From assembly GCA_917880885.1 (NCBI GenBank), contig OU862908.1, positions 53,217,819 through 53,281,818 on the forward strand: a DNA stretch of 64,000 bases, written 5' to 3'. Below the pieces are notes generated by a model. That model did not search any database. It was not told the DNA's origin and worked only from the letters and a program-made list of their open reading frames with translations. Below are positions 48,701 to 58,845 of the stretch, piece by piece; the first letter of the stretch is position 1, and the number at the start of each line of letters is the position of its first letter. This DNA comes from Limnephilus marmoratus (lineage: Eukaryota; Arthropoda; Insecta; Trichoptera; Limnephilidae). A program made the position numbers and the translations under genes.

Positions 48701-49779
48701 AAACAAAATAAATTCTGACTATTTGCTGTGAACAAATTACCGTAGAATTGACTTAACTGACAAGTTTTGAAAAATTTTAAATACATTTTGTTACTTATTA
48801 ATGTCGAAGAACTTCCTGTGTCAATCATAAAAGACATATTGATACCATTTACAATTAAATTAATTTTCGCTGTATCAGACACTGACATATTTAATACATT
48901 TACATTATTGACACATTTTACGTGATTGATGATTGATTTTGCATTTGGACAAAATTTCGACGTATGCCCGTAAATATTACACTTGTAACATTTCCACTTT
49001 TTTGAAGGACATAACTCCGGTTGATGAGTTATAAAACACCTCTCGCATCTTCTGGACCCTTGACGTGATGGAGATGACAGTTGACTTGATGACCTTGAAC
49101 TCCTTTGACCCTTGAATCCAGTCCTTTCACCCTGATGAAATCGCCTACTAGGACTATTCTGACGTGAAGGGCGATCCTTTGAGACATGACATGTTTTTTT
49201 ATGTGACATTTTTGACTTGACTTCACAGATTTCCGATGTAACATTTTCTTTGTGTAAAATTTGCTCTGAGCTGTGGCTTACTGTCTCAATATTTTTGACA
49301 ATTAATATTGCTTTCTCAAAAGTTAACGATTCGTCTTCAGATAGCAATCTTCTAGACATTGCATCATCTTTTAAACCACACACCAATTTATCTCTCAGAG
49401 CTTGGTCTAGAAAAGCACCAAAATTGCATGATATTGACAGACTTTTTATATCCGTAATATAATCATCGATTCCTTCGTTAGAATGTTGTTTCCGGTTATA
49501 AAATTTATATCTTTGCGCAATTGTACACCTTTTTTCTTCATATTTACTCCTCAGTGTTGTTACAATATCGTTGAAGGTTAAATCTTCTAGATTTTTCGGA
49601 TGCACCGTTTCTTTTAAAATTTTAAATTTCTCCGCACCGATCAATATACACAAATATCCAATTTTTTCTTTCTCTGCGATATTAATAATTTTTAGATACA
49701 TTTGTATGCGTTCCAAAAACATATTGAAACTTTCGCAATCTGGTTCGAAATGAGGCACTGGCAAGGTACTCCTCGACAT
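45760..49779 (-). CDS. Gag-Pol polyprotein of the LTR retrotransposon, single intact frame (1339 aa)
   Basis: The frame starts at ATG 49779 and stops with TAA at 45762-45760. Residues 1-240 are Gag, then two Cys clusters: one starting CERC near 244, and a CCHC zinc knuckle C264-C277 for RNA binding. The aspartic protease has D320 in a DTGSS motif. Reverse transcriptase spans roughly 440-680, with YIDD at 622-625 (Ile where many elements have Val or Leu). RNase H follows with D771 in TVDSSAYG and a TDHAPL motif near 835. The integrase zinc-binding region has H984, H987, C1017 and C1020. Its catalytic triad is D1047, D1100 and E1136, exact D-35-E spacing. The C-terminal tail lacks a recognisable chromodomain. 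Gag and Pol are fused in one frame, so no frameshift is needed. Key catalytic residues all appear present, so the element may be able to move. Confidence 0.96.
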   Translation of the reverse strand: MSRSTLPVPHFEPDCESFNMFLERIQMYLKIINIAEKEKIGYLCILIGAEKFKILKETVHPKNLEDLTFNDIVTTLRSKYEEKRCTIAQRYKFYNRKQHSNEGIDDYITDIKSLSISCNFGAFLDQALRDKLVCGLKDDAMSRRLLSEDESLTFEKAILIVKNIETVSHSSEQILHKENVTSEICEVKSKMSHKKTCHVSKDRPSRQNSPSRRFHQGERTGFKGQRSSRSSSQLSSPSRQGSRRCERCFITHQPELCPSKKWKCYKCNIYGHTSKFCPNAKSIINHVKCVNNVNVLNMSVSDTAKINLIVNGINMSFMIDTGSSSTLISNKMYLKFFKTCQLSQFYGNLFTANSQNLFCFGFFMAKVNVVDSNVVMDLPVLVIKNLSSDAILGRNWLKVFDPSWENTFISSLMSNMHNNTVNSVSVSEKNKTNIVKKLSQKYLNSFSITNNDLPIKEFSVNLSLKNNATPVFHKAYEVPYALRAEVCQELSRLESEGIISKVKYSSWSSPIVCVPKQNGKLRLCADLKSTVNPQLRIDQYPIPRPEDIFNKFSGCQVFCKLDLTNAYLQLSVSDSSKELLTINTCNGLYVYNRLTYGLSSAPAVFQMVIDTVLCGIKNCAAYIDDICIGGKDEKECSDTLDKVLSKLNEFNIKINVSKSEFFVNSFEFLGFTLSGQGKSPSLSKVEKIKSTGCPENITQLKSYLSMLNFYRNFIPMCPTVLEPLHNLLRKNVKWCWSDECEKAFVNSKSLLSDKTMLVLFDPSKPLCLTVDSSAYGVGCVLSHVVKNQEFPIAFESATLNSAQRNYSQLHKEALAIIFGIKKFHKYLIGRHFTIYTDHAPLLSLFAENKKVPVLAASRLIRWSIILSAYNYKLEYKKGLKIPQADVMSRLPSKQQFNIEECNFVYMSTPLIPFSEVESHSEKDETLCKVIKYVSIGWIENLSSPEIKKYFKFKNLLSVKGKCLLFGDRIVIPESLKSKVLNLIHYGHPGIVRSKILARSYVWWLGMNQDIEDVISRCEMCQSVQNANKNVRHSWPMAESPWERVHLDFFDLKGSKYLLVCDSYSKWVECFYMKNTKYSDLLSKLSEVFSRFAFPKTIVCDNGPPFSCKEFSIFCKEKSIKLLFCPPYNPESNGLAERSVQTFKKILIKFMFSKNSKFLSPAQRLIDCLYSYRSTPTSVTGVSPMAKIFSYEPRTPLHILSEERHVNKSKQSQNVKQSTKNALKEFKENDNVLVYLRHVKGPMKWFQGTVKLKLSPWVYLIQLIGGEVKKVHVNQIKKSCLKSKSSYENIENPDKWQDFTSQENEIVIEPLPSTSGNNDIITRSGRVVKPPVRFSHSDYS

Positions 49780-49855
49780 GTTGAAAAAAATGTTTTTTCC
49801 ACGGCGAAATCACTGTTAATACTCTTCACACACGTTTTAACTGATAAACTGATTT

Positions 49856-49867
49856 TCCTCGTCGCCA
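49856..49867 (-). promoter_or_regulatory. primer binding site, tRNA-Ser(GCT) type
   Basis: The minus strand reads TGGCGACGAGGA two bases inside the 5' LTR. This is complementary to the 3' end, CCTCGTCG plus CCA, of tRNA-Ser(GCT) as I remember that tRNA. First-strand DNA synthesis would be primed here. Confidence 0.8.
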
Positions 49868-49869
49868 AT

Positions 49870-50027
49870 TATAATATTTGAGGTTTCGTAATTAAATGCA
49901 AGAACTGATTCATTTGTAAGACGTTTATTGACACTGTTGACAAGTTCAAGGTTATACATCAAGTGACGCGACAGACCTGCCAACTCTCAGCATTTGACAG
50001 CTGATAATTATTATTACCAACATAACA
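49870..50027 (-). repeat. 5' LTR of the LTR retrotransposon
   Basis: This 158-bp copy appears identical to 45539-45696. It is followed on the right by the second CTTTC duplication at 50028-50032. It should carry the element's promoter, but I see no clear TATA box. Confidence 0.93.
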
Positions 50028-50032
50028 CTTTC

Positions 50033-50764
50033 AACTCGACCAAATAAATAGCTTTTATTGATTAGGCCAGAGGCTTCAGACATAATGGAATGCTGTGTCT
50101 TTATTATTCTGATTATCAATTACCGTTATGGTCATACGTGATACCCCTTTTAAGCGAATGGCGTCTATTGCATTAAAATGCATCGGTCGGTTGGGTCGAT
50201 AAGGGCGAGGCTCCGATCTGGCTTGGCCCGGCCGGTCCAGCGTCGGCTTCCATCTCATCCGAATTCGTCGTTAAAATATTCCTCTCGACGCCAGTGTATA
50301 ATTAGAGACATAAAGGGGTTTAGTTACGAAGGCTTTTAATGTTAAAAACAAAACGTGGCCGGAAGAATTTACATATTCGTCGAACGGACGGCAAGACGGC
50401 AGTAACGCGGGTCTTTAAAATAATTGTTATTACGGAATTATTATAAACTTAATGAAACCCACCATTTTAATGTTTTTTTCATACACGTCGAAAGAGAATT
50501 TTGATGAAGCTCATATAAGATTTTTTTAGCACGTTAATATTGATGAAATTATGGTATTCTTTGAGGTTCTCCTTCAGAATTGGTAAGGTTAATTTTTTTA
50601 ATGAAGGCCAATGCGGTTATACAATTATGATACTTCATTAAAAAACTACAGGGGGTTGATGCCTTTACCTTTGATATTGATTCATAAAATATTTAAAGGC
50701 TTCTAGTTAACGGCAACACCATTAATTAAGCCCCCGCCTTCCTATTGTCTATAGTTTTTTAACA
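50033..50764. other. no gene recognised
   Basis: Right flank of the LTR element. A moderately GC-rich patch at 50150-50420 lacks repeats and coding signs. Confidence 0.4.
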
Positions 50765-51195
50765 TAATTTTTTTTAACCCTTTATGTTTTTAATTTAAAA
50801 AAATATATATGTTATTTTTTAAGATGACATCTATAAATTTGTAGAGCCGGGACGTTAATTACGAAATTCCCTCGACAGGAAAAAATCACAAAGTATGCTC
50901 CGAAAATTATTAAAAACATATTTTGTTCTGTTATTTAACATGTCATGGGTATGAAAAAATTTACAGTACTTCTTTAAATGCAACATAAGCGTATCGTTTG
51001 TCGAGAAATTTTTGCTGTATTTTAAGTTGTGAGTCGTGTTTTATTAAATATTTTCACATATTTCGCTTAATTACTATCGTTTTTACCTAATATTAGCGGG
51101 CTCTCTTTAACATTCGTATTTACCCTTTTCAAATTATATTATTTTACTTTTTGAAAGCTTATTACGGAGCCTTAAATACTGCGGAGCCTTGTATA
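50765..51195 (+). repeat. dispersed repeat family C, copy 2
   Basis: Contains GAAATTCCCTCGACAGGAAA, TATGCTCCGAAAATTATTAA, CTTCTTTAAATGCA and GAGTCGTGTTTTATTAAA. More diverged than the copy at 61510. Confidence 0.85.
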
Positions 51196-51724
51196 AACTA
51201 AAGTAATAAAGTGTTACTTTTAATTTTCTAGAACAATCAAGAGAATTCACCCATTCCTGGAGTAATACAAAAGGAGAATGGTATAAATCTCCGCCTCGGA
51301 ATCCCAGGCATGTTTTGCCCCCGAATCGATCTCAACTTACCGAGTATCCAAGTACCCCACATTCGTGTTTTATAATGGTTTTTCAATAATGGTGCCCACC
51401 TAATAACCCGAAGCTGGGGAGCACAAAACAAGTGTTCCCATTGGTCAACCGTTCGACTCCATGTACTTTTTTTACTGTGGAATTCCAAGTAGACAATTTG
51501 GAGCACTTGTGGTGAGTGGAGGGCCTGCGCTGTGCGTGGAGGTGAGGGAATAAATGATTAGTCATCATTAGAGTCACTAGTTTTTTCTCCTTCTACCTGT
51601 TGGATATGTTTTCATGTTGTTGTTTTCAATGGTTGCGAGCTATAGATACTTTTAAATTGATATTTCTAATAAGAATAGATTTTCACGATAATACGCAGGC
51701 TTTTAATGTCAGTAAACAAAAACA

Positions 51725-52085
51725 AACAAATTACTAATATCATTGAAGAAGAAGATAACAATAATAATCTAAACGAAAATATAAAAGAGAACAAGACATA
51801 GAAAAACAGAAAAAGATAATGGTTGCAACTGGGACTCGAACCTAGAACCTCTCATTTAACCGGGACATGCGCTTTTACCAATTCAGCAATTGCCACCTTC
51901 TCTCAAACGGTCATAATTGTCAATCTCAAATTTTCAAATTTTATAGACAAGAGGTTCTGTCTTCGAGTCCTAGTTGCGACCATTATCTTTTTTATATATT
52001 TCTGTGTCTTGTTTTCATTCATATTGTCGTTTAGATTATTATTGTCATCTTCTTTAATGATATATTACATTGTTGGGAATAACCT
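51725..52085. repeat. head-to-head pair of tRNA-derived SINEs forming a large inverted repeat
   Basis: The minus strand at 51894-51821 is a 74-base tRNA-like head with D-arm-like GCTGAATTGGTAAAAGC and B box GGTTCGAGTCC, followed by a tail down to about 51725. The plus strand from about 51948 repeats the last part of the head (CTTCGAGTCCTAGTTGCGAC) and the same tail to about 52085. Arms are about 120 bp with roughly 95 bp between them. The acceptor stem is poorly paired, so a functional tRNA gene is unlikely. Confidence 0.75.
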
Positions 52086-55000
52086 TCAAAAAGTTATAAA
52101 AAGAGAGTTTTTCTTACAATAAAAATAATTTACTAATGCTATCTTGTATTTAAAAAAAACTTTACTTTATATTTGGCTGTAGGAAGAATATCCTCGATTT
52201 ATCTGAAAAATATTTGCGTTCGCGTTTGTAGTAATTGCAAATTGACAATATAATACTAGTAATAAAAGTACCAATTTCAACAAAACTGCTGAAAAAATAA
52301 TAATTTAAGGAAACACTTTTTTACAGAAACCAATAAAAACGTTACGAGGTAGTCGCCCATTCAAGAATTCTTGGTCTTCAAATTCAAAATTTATTTTCTC
52401 AAAAAGGAATATCATAAAAGTTTAATCCTCCTCCTGACCATATGTAAAAAGAAATAAACAAAAGTTAGGCATTAAAAAACCTACTCGGGTTCGAAATTAT
52501 CCGGAGGCGCTTTTGTTCATAGTGCAATAAATTACTGTTGCATTGACACCAAAACAATCATAAAAACCTTTTGAAACCACACATGAAAAAAATAAATTGT
52601 AGCATTTGCATTATTTATAACGGGCAAAGATTTGTATAATGTTCAGCTACTCAGGAAATATAATCATCTAACTGAAAAGAACTGTAATAAGTTATAGTTC
52701 TTAGTTTATTGCCTTCATTGTCGTGAAACATTTGTAAGTAGTTCTATAAATAAGTGGATAATTAGAGGTTTGACATTGACATATTAACTTATTATCCTTT
52801 GGCAAACATCGACAGCAGTGTCGATTAGTGTAGATTATATGAATCACGCTTTGTCGCGACATGATTTAATTAACACCGATAAAGCTAATAAAAACATTAA
52901 AACGACAGGCGCCAATATTTTGCAAAGTAAATTAAATTATATCCTGTCATAAGCTGCACATAACAAGTACCTGCTAGACATAAAAACTTATGAAACATAG
53001 AAATGCAACCATTATTAACGAGATATTTATAAGTATATTATATAAGTCAATACATTGCAAAATAACGACTCGTACATGTTATGTTCGAACCAGATTGATT
53101 TTTACAAACTGCACGGTACCTGCTTAATTACGAGCGTTATTACGAGCGTCACTTGTCGTGTATTATTATTTCTACATGTTCTTGGCCAAATAAATTGAAT
53201 GTTCTTGTGAAAACTTTTAGTTTTTGGTACACGTACTAATATTTTCACATCCGTGTTTTGAATGATTCGTAAAATCTAAAGTCTAAAGCCACGAAACCGA
53301 AATTTTTATTTTCTAATTCTCAATGGAAACTTTGGTGTTCAAAATATATCATACTTAATAAATACTTTCCAATGAAGTTTCTTGCAAAGACCTTCGCATG
53401 ACATTCATCATAAACTTTTAAAAGAATTTGAATTATATTTTGACAAAAACTTTGCGGTATGCAAAGTGGTTACCGGACAAATCAGAATGAAATCAACTCA
53501 GAACCTCATTTGAAAAGTAAAAAAAAAATGGTTAAAAAGGTTACGTTAGGTTAGGGTTACGAGCTATAAAGAAATAATTTTTTTCATAGCTTTCAATGAC
53601 TTTTCAAAGAGGTGTTGAGTTGACTTGTTTCTGAGTTGGCATGGAACCATGCAAAGTATATCGACGATCCCGAAGAACAATGTCGTATGTGCGATTTTGT
53701 AGTTTTGCAAAAGAGCTGTTTAAAGATACGTCTAAAGATTTTGACGGCCAAAAGTATTTCCGTTATTTGTTTTTGGGGTGTTTTGCCGTGTTGCGCTACC
53801 TCCTTCTTTAGCCAACGTTTCGGACAGCGTTGCATTGTCCATCATCAGGGCCGATCCGGCAGATCCGGCCGAGCTGTTTAAAATATCATTTCTGCATTTT
53901 CACTTTTTTGAGATCAAGAATTATAGCATGTACGAAAAAAAAATTTCATTTCATCCAAAATTCTGAAAATTCAGACCTTTAAATCAACAAAAAGAAATTA
54001 AAATAAGCCAACGAGAAAATAAGCACGCGATTGTGAATTTTTTTATCAGATTCGTTCTTATTCTTCGGGACCATCGATATACATTATACTTTGGTCCCAT
54101 TTGAAAAAACTATTAAATGAAAAATTTACCAAGACCTAAAAAGTTTTAAAACTCTAAAATTCTACAAATAAAAACCTAAATGCGTTCGATTGTTTTCATG
54201 TGCGGGTATGATTTTCAGTTCATTTTATCAGTTGATAGCAATATTTATTAATCTTTACAGTAGAACCTACCCCTTATTGCAATCTTTAATCGCTCCCTGG
54301 GGCGTTGCAATTATTCACAATAAATAATTATTGAGATACAACCTTCGCAACAAGAAACTTCCTTACGATTTCTCCTGCACTTTAGATACGATCTGGAAAT
54401 AAACAGTGCAGCGCGTGGATAAAAGAGAAGATATTGGCAAAACGATAAAATACTTAAGTTATGTGAATTGTTCTCTAAAAATGGATTATTTTAATGTAGA
54501 CGTAGTCTTAATGAGAGTCGCATTTTATTATTTTAGGGATATCAAAAGCTTTCATTCATGATGATTATCTTCCATCTTGTACATTTCAAGAATTATTTAA
54601 TATATAGATGGCTAAATAAGCAAAATATCACTATTAATATGCAAAGATAAACACATTAAGAGCGAGAATTTCAACACCTTAACAATGAATTGTATTAAGT
54701 TAATAATTAAAACATTAATGTCGAAATGTTAACGATAATATTATTTACTTTCGACATCTAGAAAAGCCTCCGAAGTTTTAAAAAGCTATTTTAAAAATTG
54801 TTCTATGTTAAGATGTTACATAAATATTAAAGATATGAATGCAAGCATCTTTTAACTTTGCCACTACTGCCAAATCAGTATATAGATCAAAAGACAAAGT
54901 TTCGTATTGTTTTTTTTATTATCAGAATATTATCCTCAAAGAATACCGGCGTATCGGAAAATAGGTAGTATTTAATGCAAAACCGACATTTATTAGAAAA

Positions 55001-55851
55001 ACATTGTGATTCTACTAGCAGGAAAAACAGAATGAACAGATCTCACTGATCTTCAAATTTAGTGGATAGATTGGAAGTAGGTGGAAATTTTCTTAGACAT
55101 AACATAATTTAGAACCACAACTGATTCACACGCGTTCAGCTTTATTTAACACGAATGAAGTATGTATCGTTTTTAATAACCGATTTTAAAAGAATCTAAT
55201 AGCGTAACTTCTCTGACAAAGAAATTCAATTTCAGAAGTGATTTTGCAATGCTCTTTGATCACTGTATGTGGTTCTGAATCAATTTGATCTGCATGTTCT
55301 TAAAGGCAGTAATCATTGAGGTACCGCTTACCACGGATTGCTCTCATTTATACGCGAGGGAATGTAGCACTGGACCGAGCTGAGATTCTGTATCCAGATC
55401 ATTATAAAAAGATATCTCGCCGGACAAGTTCCGTGGTTCGAGCTAGCTTAAAGCTAAATATGTTTTAAAGGTCCATTTTACATCGAATGGTGAACGAAGA
55501 AAGTTTAAAGAAGGCAAGATAAAATATCGAATTGAAGCTTATTTCAAAGGTAGATTTTGCTTTTAAAACCAAAGTTGATGTGATGTAAATAAGATTCCTA
55601 TACAGTGATACATGTGGTAGTATTTATAATAGTTTACACAACATTTCAAGTACTAAAAATAAAGGTTAATTCTCTAGTATATTGCTCTTTTTAAATCCAA
55701 TCTAATTTTAAACCTAATCGCTCGGAGGTATCGGTGATACAACCTTTTCAAAAATACTTCTTCAAATAAGTCAATCAAAATTAATAATGTTTTGCTTCAG
55801 GCACATGCCCATCTCATATTTTCGAAATATTTCTTTTTTCTTTTATTTAGT
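52086..55851. other. no gene recognised
   Basis: Mostly AT-rich. At 53640-53880 a GC-richer piece with GCCAACGTTTCGGACAGCG looks like part of a dispersed repeat, but no second copy is in the window. Confidence 0.35.
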
Positions 55852-56030
55852 ACTAGTTGCCGGGATATATATAGAGTTTAAGAGTTTAAGTAGACAATAA
55901 TCTTCCCCTTGGTTTGAAGGTTGAGTGTGCAAAATGTCATCAGTCTCGTAATAAAACTGTAGATATGAATTAACCTCAATTCCACCCCGTCTGCCTGCCC
56001 ACGACAAATTCCTGGGCACTCTCCTTTATA
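55852..56030 (+). repeat. dispersed repeat family B, copy 4 (short)
   Basis: Begins ACTAGTTGCCGGGATATATA, contains GAGTGTGCAAAATGTCATCA and TAATAAAACTGTAGATATG, and ends near TTTATATAAATAAACAC. An internal deletion is evident relative to other copies. Confidence 0.75.
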
Positions 56031-58016
56031 TAAATAAACACAAAAAAATCATTTCTTAACTTATTAGTTACTGAATTAAATTTCACCGTTCAAGAGTTTT
56101 GCAGTTTAAAATAACAACATTTCGGCTTTACATTAATAGTCCATACTGTAAAAGATTTTGTTACAAATAAGGTTTTGTGCTTTAAAAACCTGTATCTACT
56201 AGAAATGAGTTTTTTTTAAAGAGCTTCAAAATATAAGACCTGTCGCGCCTCTAATATATAAAAACATATTCTTTCAAACTACCCTCCCACCTATTTGATT
56301 CAACTAAAAACGATATAGAATCGGCGAAGCATATCGAAACTCCATACAAATTACAAGGCGGTAACATTATTTCCTATAGTTCCGAGTAAAATTAATTTTA
56401 GCATTACACTAAAATGATAACTCGGCACGACTTTACGGTATGAGTGACTTGACTTAGTAGAATACAACAAATGACTTACTCTAGAACTCTTACACTCTCG
56501 AACACAAGAAATCACACATAGCACAACATCAACATTAGGTATTTTATTATATGTTGTAAAATAGCGCGTAAAATTTAGTCAAGCATTATTATTAATCTCG
56601 GGTAATAAAATTGAAGGTATTAAAAATGAAAGAAAAAAAAAACATAAAAAATAAGCTGATTTTGCCGAAGAATTTAAACAGGTTTTTGAAAATGGTAATA
56701 ACTCGGAAATACAAGGATCACGTTTCACATTCTGATTCACGAATTTAAAATACCAAAATACACGTTATTATTGTTTGTAAAATAAAATACAAAATGTTTT
56801 AAATGCGATGGGATAGTATCGAACTTGTTACCAAATGTTGACAAAATTTTTATAGGTGCATAAAAAGGTTGGAGCTTTATGGACAGGGTGCCGTTACAGC
56901 AACTTCCCATCATTTTATTTCTTTGCATGGATATGTCACGAAAGCTTACCGTTTTATAACGTTCCTGAATTCTTATTTTATGCGTGTCCTGTGATCCGCT
57001 TTAATGTACGAGAATACCGTTCTTAAACACAAATAAAGCTTCCTCTAGTTTTGTTTTTAATTTCCCCTTGAAGAAATGATTTAACTCTGTACACATTGTG
57101 ATTACAGACATACTCGTAGGATTCCAGCCGAGGTGCATCACCTCAAAGCGGCACTGCCCAGGAATGTTTTAATAAGACCAGTCGCGGAGGTAAAAAACGA
57201 AGCACCAAGATACGAATCTCGTACCGGCAGCTGTAATTATACCGAAGGACCATGGCCGGCGGAGGAGAGAGAACCAGGGAGAGAATGAGAGGAATAATAC
57301 GACTTGTGGGCGGTAGAAACGCAAAGGCTTAAGGTGAAAATAAACTTCAAGAGAGGATGTGTTTTGATACCACACTGCAAAAGGAACAAAACAATAGAAT
57401 GGTGAATAATTTTTATAAATAATAAAAAATGTTTCTTTTTTTGGAAGCTTTACTTAGCTTTAAGCTCATAATAGCGATATGACCATTTTTTAAGATTAAA
57501 AGATTCGATAAGGGAGACAGTTGCATTAATAATCATTAACAATGAAGTGGTAAATAATGGGAAATATGTTTTCTCTATTTATCTACGAATATCTAAGAAT
57601 CACCAAGTATACCTACATACTTGTTGTACCGTGTTGTTTTGAATTTAAGTAACATTTTTTTTATTTCAAATTAATTCTTTACCACGTAAGTTTTTAAAAA
57701 GATTGCATTATACTGAAATAACTGCTTTTAGAATAATCTGCGATAATAAATTGTTAAATTGGTATATCTGAGAATTATAGACCAGTTTTTGCACACGTAT
57801 AGCAATTAAATACTATGTGAAAAAAAAAGAAAAAAAATCACGACGAAAAAAGTGTTCTTAAACTATAATTAATAATCTTATATCATTACTCGACGCACAT
57901 TAATCGACAAATAAAAAAATAATGAGCGTGCTCGTACGAACAATTAAATCCGTTTAAATTTATACATCTTGATTAAATACCAGTTTGCTTTAGCAGAAAT
58001 ATTAAAAGGATTCTTT
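56031..58016 (-). other. intron of the odd-skipped-family gene (first 2 kb)
   Basis: Lies directly after the donor at 58018-58017. AT-rich, with one GC-richer patch at 57110-57330. No zinc-finger exon is visible. Confidence 0.5.
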
Positions 58017-58022
58017 ACCTGT
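58017..58022 (-). other. splice donor of the odd-skipped-family exon, inside zinc finger 2
   Basis: The minus strand reads CACAG then GTAAAG, a good donor consensus. It falls after the second base of an Arg codon, between the two histidine ligands of finger 2 (H264 is in this exon). The family continues with Tyr-Ile-His, so the final ligand must come from the next exon. Without splicing, the next in-frame codon is TAA. Confidence 0.85.
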
Positions 58023-58830
58023 GGTCTCTAAGATGGTCTTGTCTCCTGAAGGCCTTTCCGCAGATGTCGCAGGAGTAGGGCCGCTCGTCAGTGTGGGTGC
58101 GCTCGTGGATCAGGAGGTTGTAGGACTTGGTGAACTGTCGGTTGCAGAACTTGCAGATGAACTGCTTCTTCGGGCGGGAAGCTCTGCCGGGAGCGCGGAG
58201 TAGCCTCCTGTCCAGGTGAGCGTGGAGCTGGTGGGGCGGTATCATGCCTCCAGGGTTGGGGAAACTAAACTGCGCCCCTGGTGCGGGACCAGGGCCTGAT
58301 AAGTACCCAGCGGGCGGAGGGTACATGGCCCCAGCTTCGCCAGGCATCAGCATTACGGCAGCCGCTTCTCTAAGAGCTAATTCCTTTCTCTTATCTGCCA
58401 TCATAGCCATAAGTTCGAAACTTGAATTTCTCTTTTGAAGGCTTTGTCCCGGACCGTTTCTTTCGCTTCCTTCTTTAGATTGCCCTTCTCTTTCTAAGAT
58501 TCTTTCCCTCTCCAACATGTCCGCAGACATCAGCGCTGGGTGCATTTCCCCCGGGTAGAGAACAGGATGCAATGTCCTTGTCGGCACTACCGGGACAAAA
58601 GCTGAGGATTCTCTGTGGTTCGCTGAGAGGAGTCCCGCTCCGAGGCCTGCCGCTGCAGCCAGATGCTGGCGGTAGGCCGAGGAATCATAACCTCCTGAAG
58701 AAGTGCGAGGCTCAGAGGAAGAAGAGGCTCCGCTGAGGAACTGTTCCTGCCTAGAGCGGCCCACAGTGGGTGGAGCACGCTCTTCAGCTATTGCTCCTCC
58801 GCCATCAGACATGGTTGATTATCGTTAAAT
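58019..58830 (-). CDS. odd-skipped-family C2H2 zinc-finger transcription factor (odd/sob/bowl type), 5' coding exon, partial
   Basis: The exon encodes residues 1-265 of a nuclear DNA-binding protein. ATG is at 58812-58810, 18 bases after a polypyrimidine-AG acceptor (AG at 58832-58831), so an upstream 5'UTR exon is expected. Residues 1-215 are low-complexity (Ser, Ala, Gly, Pro) with a charged helical stretch near 137-150. Finger 1 has C220, C223, H236 and H240. Finger 2 has C248, C251 and H264, with its last His missing. The finger block ([25 protein letters not shown]) is diagnostic of the Odd-skipped family, which controls segmentation, leg joints and gut patterning and, as Bowl, acts with Lines and Drumstick. 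The exon ends in a CAG/GTAAAG donor (GT at 58018-58017), phase 2, and reading through meets a stop at 58017-58015. The remaining fingers were not found. The long N-terminus argues against drm. Among odd, sob and bowl I favour bowl but cannot prove it. Confidence 0.9.
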
Positions 58831-58845
58831 CTGAAAAGAAATAGT
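58829..58845 (-). other. splice acceptor in the 5'UTR of the odd-skipped-family gene
   Basis: The minus strand shows a T-rich tract ending in TTCTTTTCAG at 58840-58831, followed by 18 bases and then the ATG. Transcription therefore probably starts in an exon at higher coordinates or beyond the window edge. Upstream of it (58870-58970) the intron holds a degenerate repeat around ATATTAAGGATTA. Confidence 0.6.

Larger units (their letters stand above)
45539..50027 (-). mobile_element. complete Ty3/gypsy-type LTR retrotransposon, mag-like lineage, apparently intact
   Basis: This is a 4489-bp element bounded by two 158-bp LTRs that look identical base for base, with the same 5-bp duplication (CTTTC) outside both ends (45534-45538 and 50028-50032). 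In element orientation the LTR begins TGTTATG and ends TATTATA, so the 3' end is TA rather than the usual CA. Between the LTRs are a primer binding site, a 76-bp leader, one long Gag-Pol frame, and a purine tract just before the 3' LTR. There is no envelope frame. Identical LTRs mean the insertion is recent, because both LTRs are copied from one template. Size, the paired Cys-motif gag and the integrase wording resemble the mag lineage known from silkworm (family knowledge, not tested by search). It has the same orientation as the odd-family gene and probably sits in its intron. Confidence 0.95.

Noticed and set aside
47844..49753. Plus-strand frames inside the LTR element
   Set aside because: They are shadows of the intact Gag-Pol frame on the minus strand.
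45760..49779. Endogenous retrovirus with envelope
   Set aside because: The single frame ends shortly after integrase and only about 60 bp remain before the 3' LTR; no envelope frame exists.
51821..51894. Functional tRNA gene
   Set aside because: A and B boxes are good but the acceptor stem does not pair and a tail follows, so it is a SINE head.
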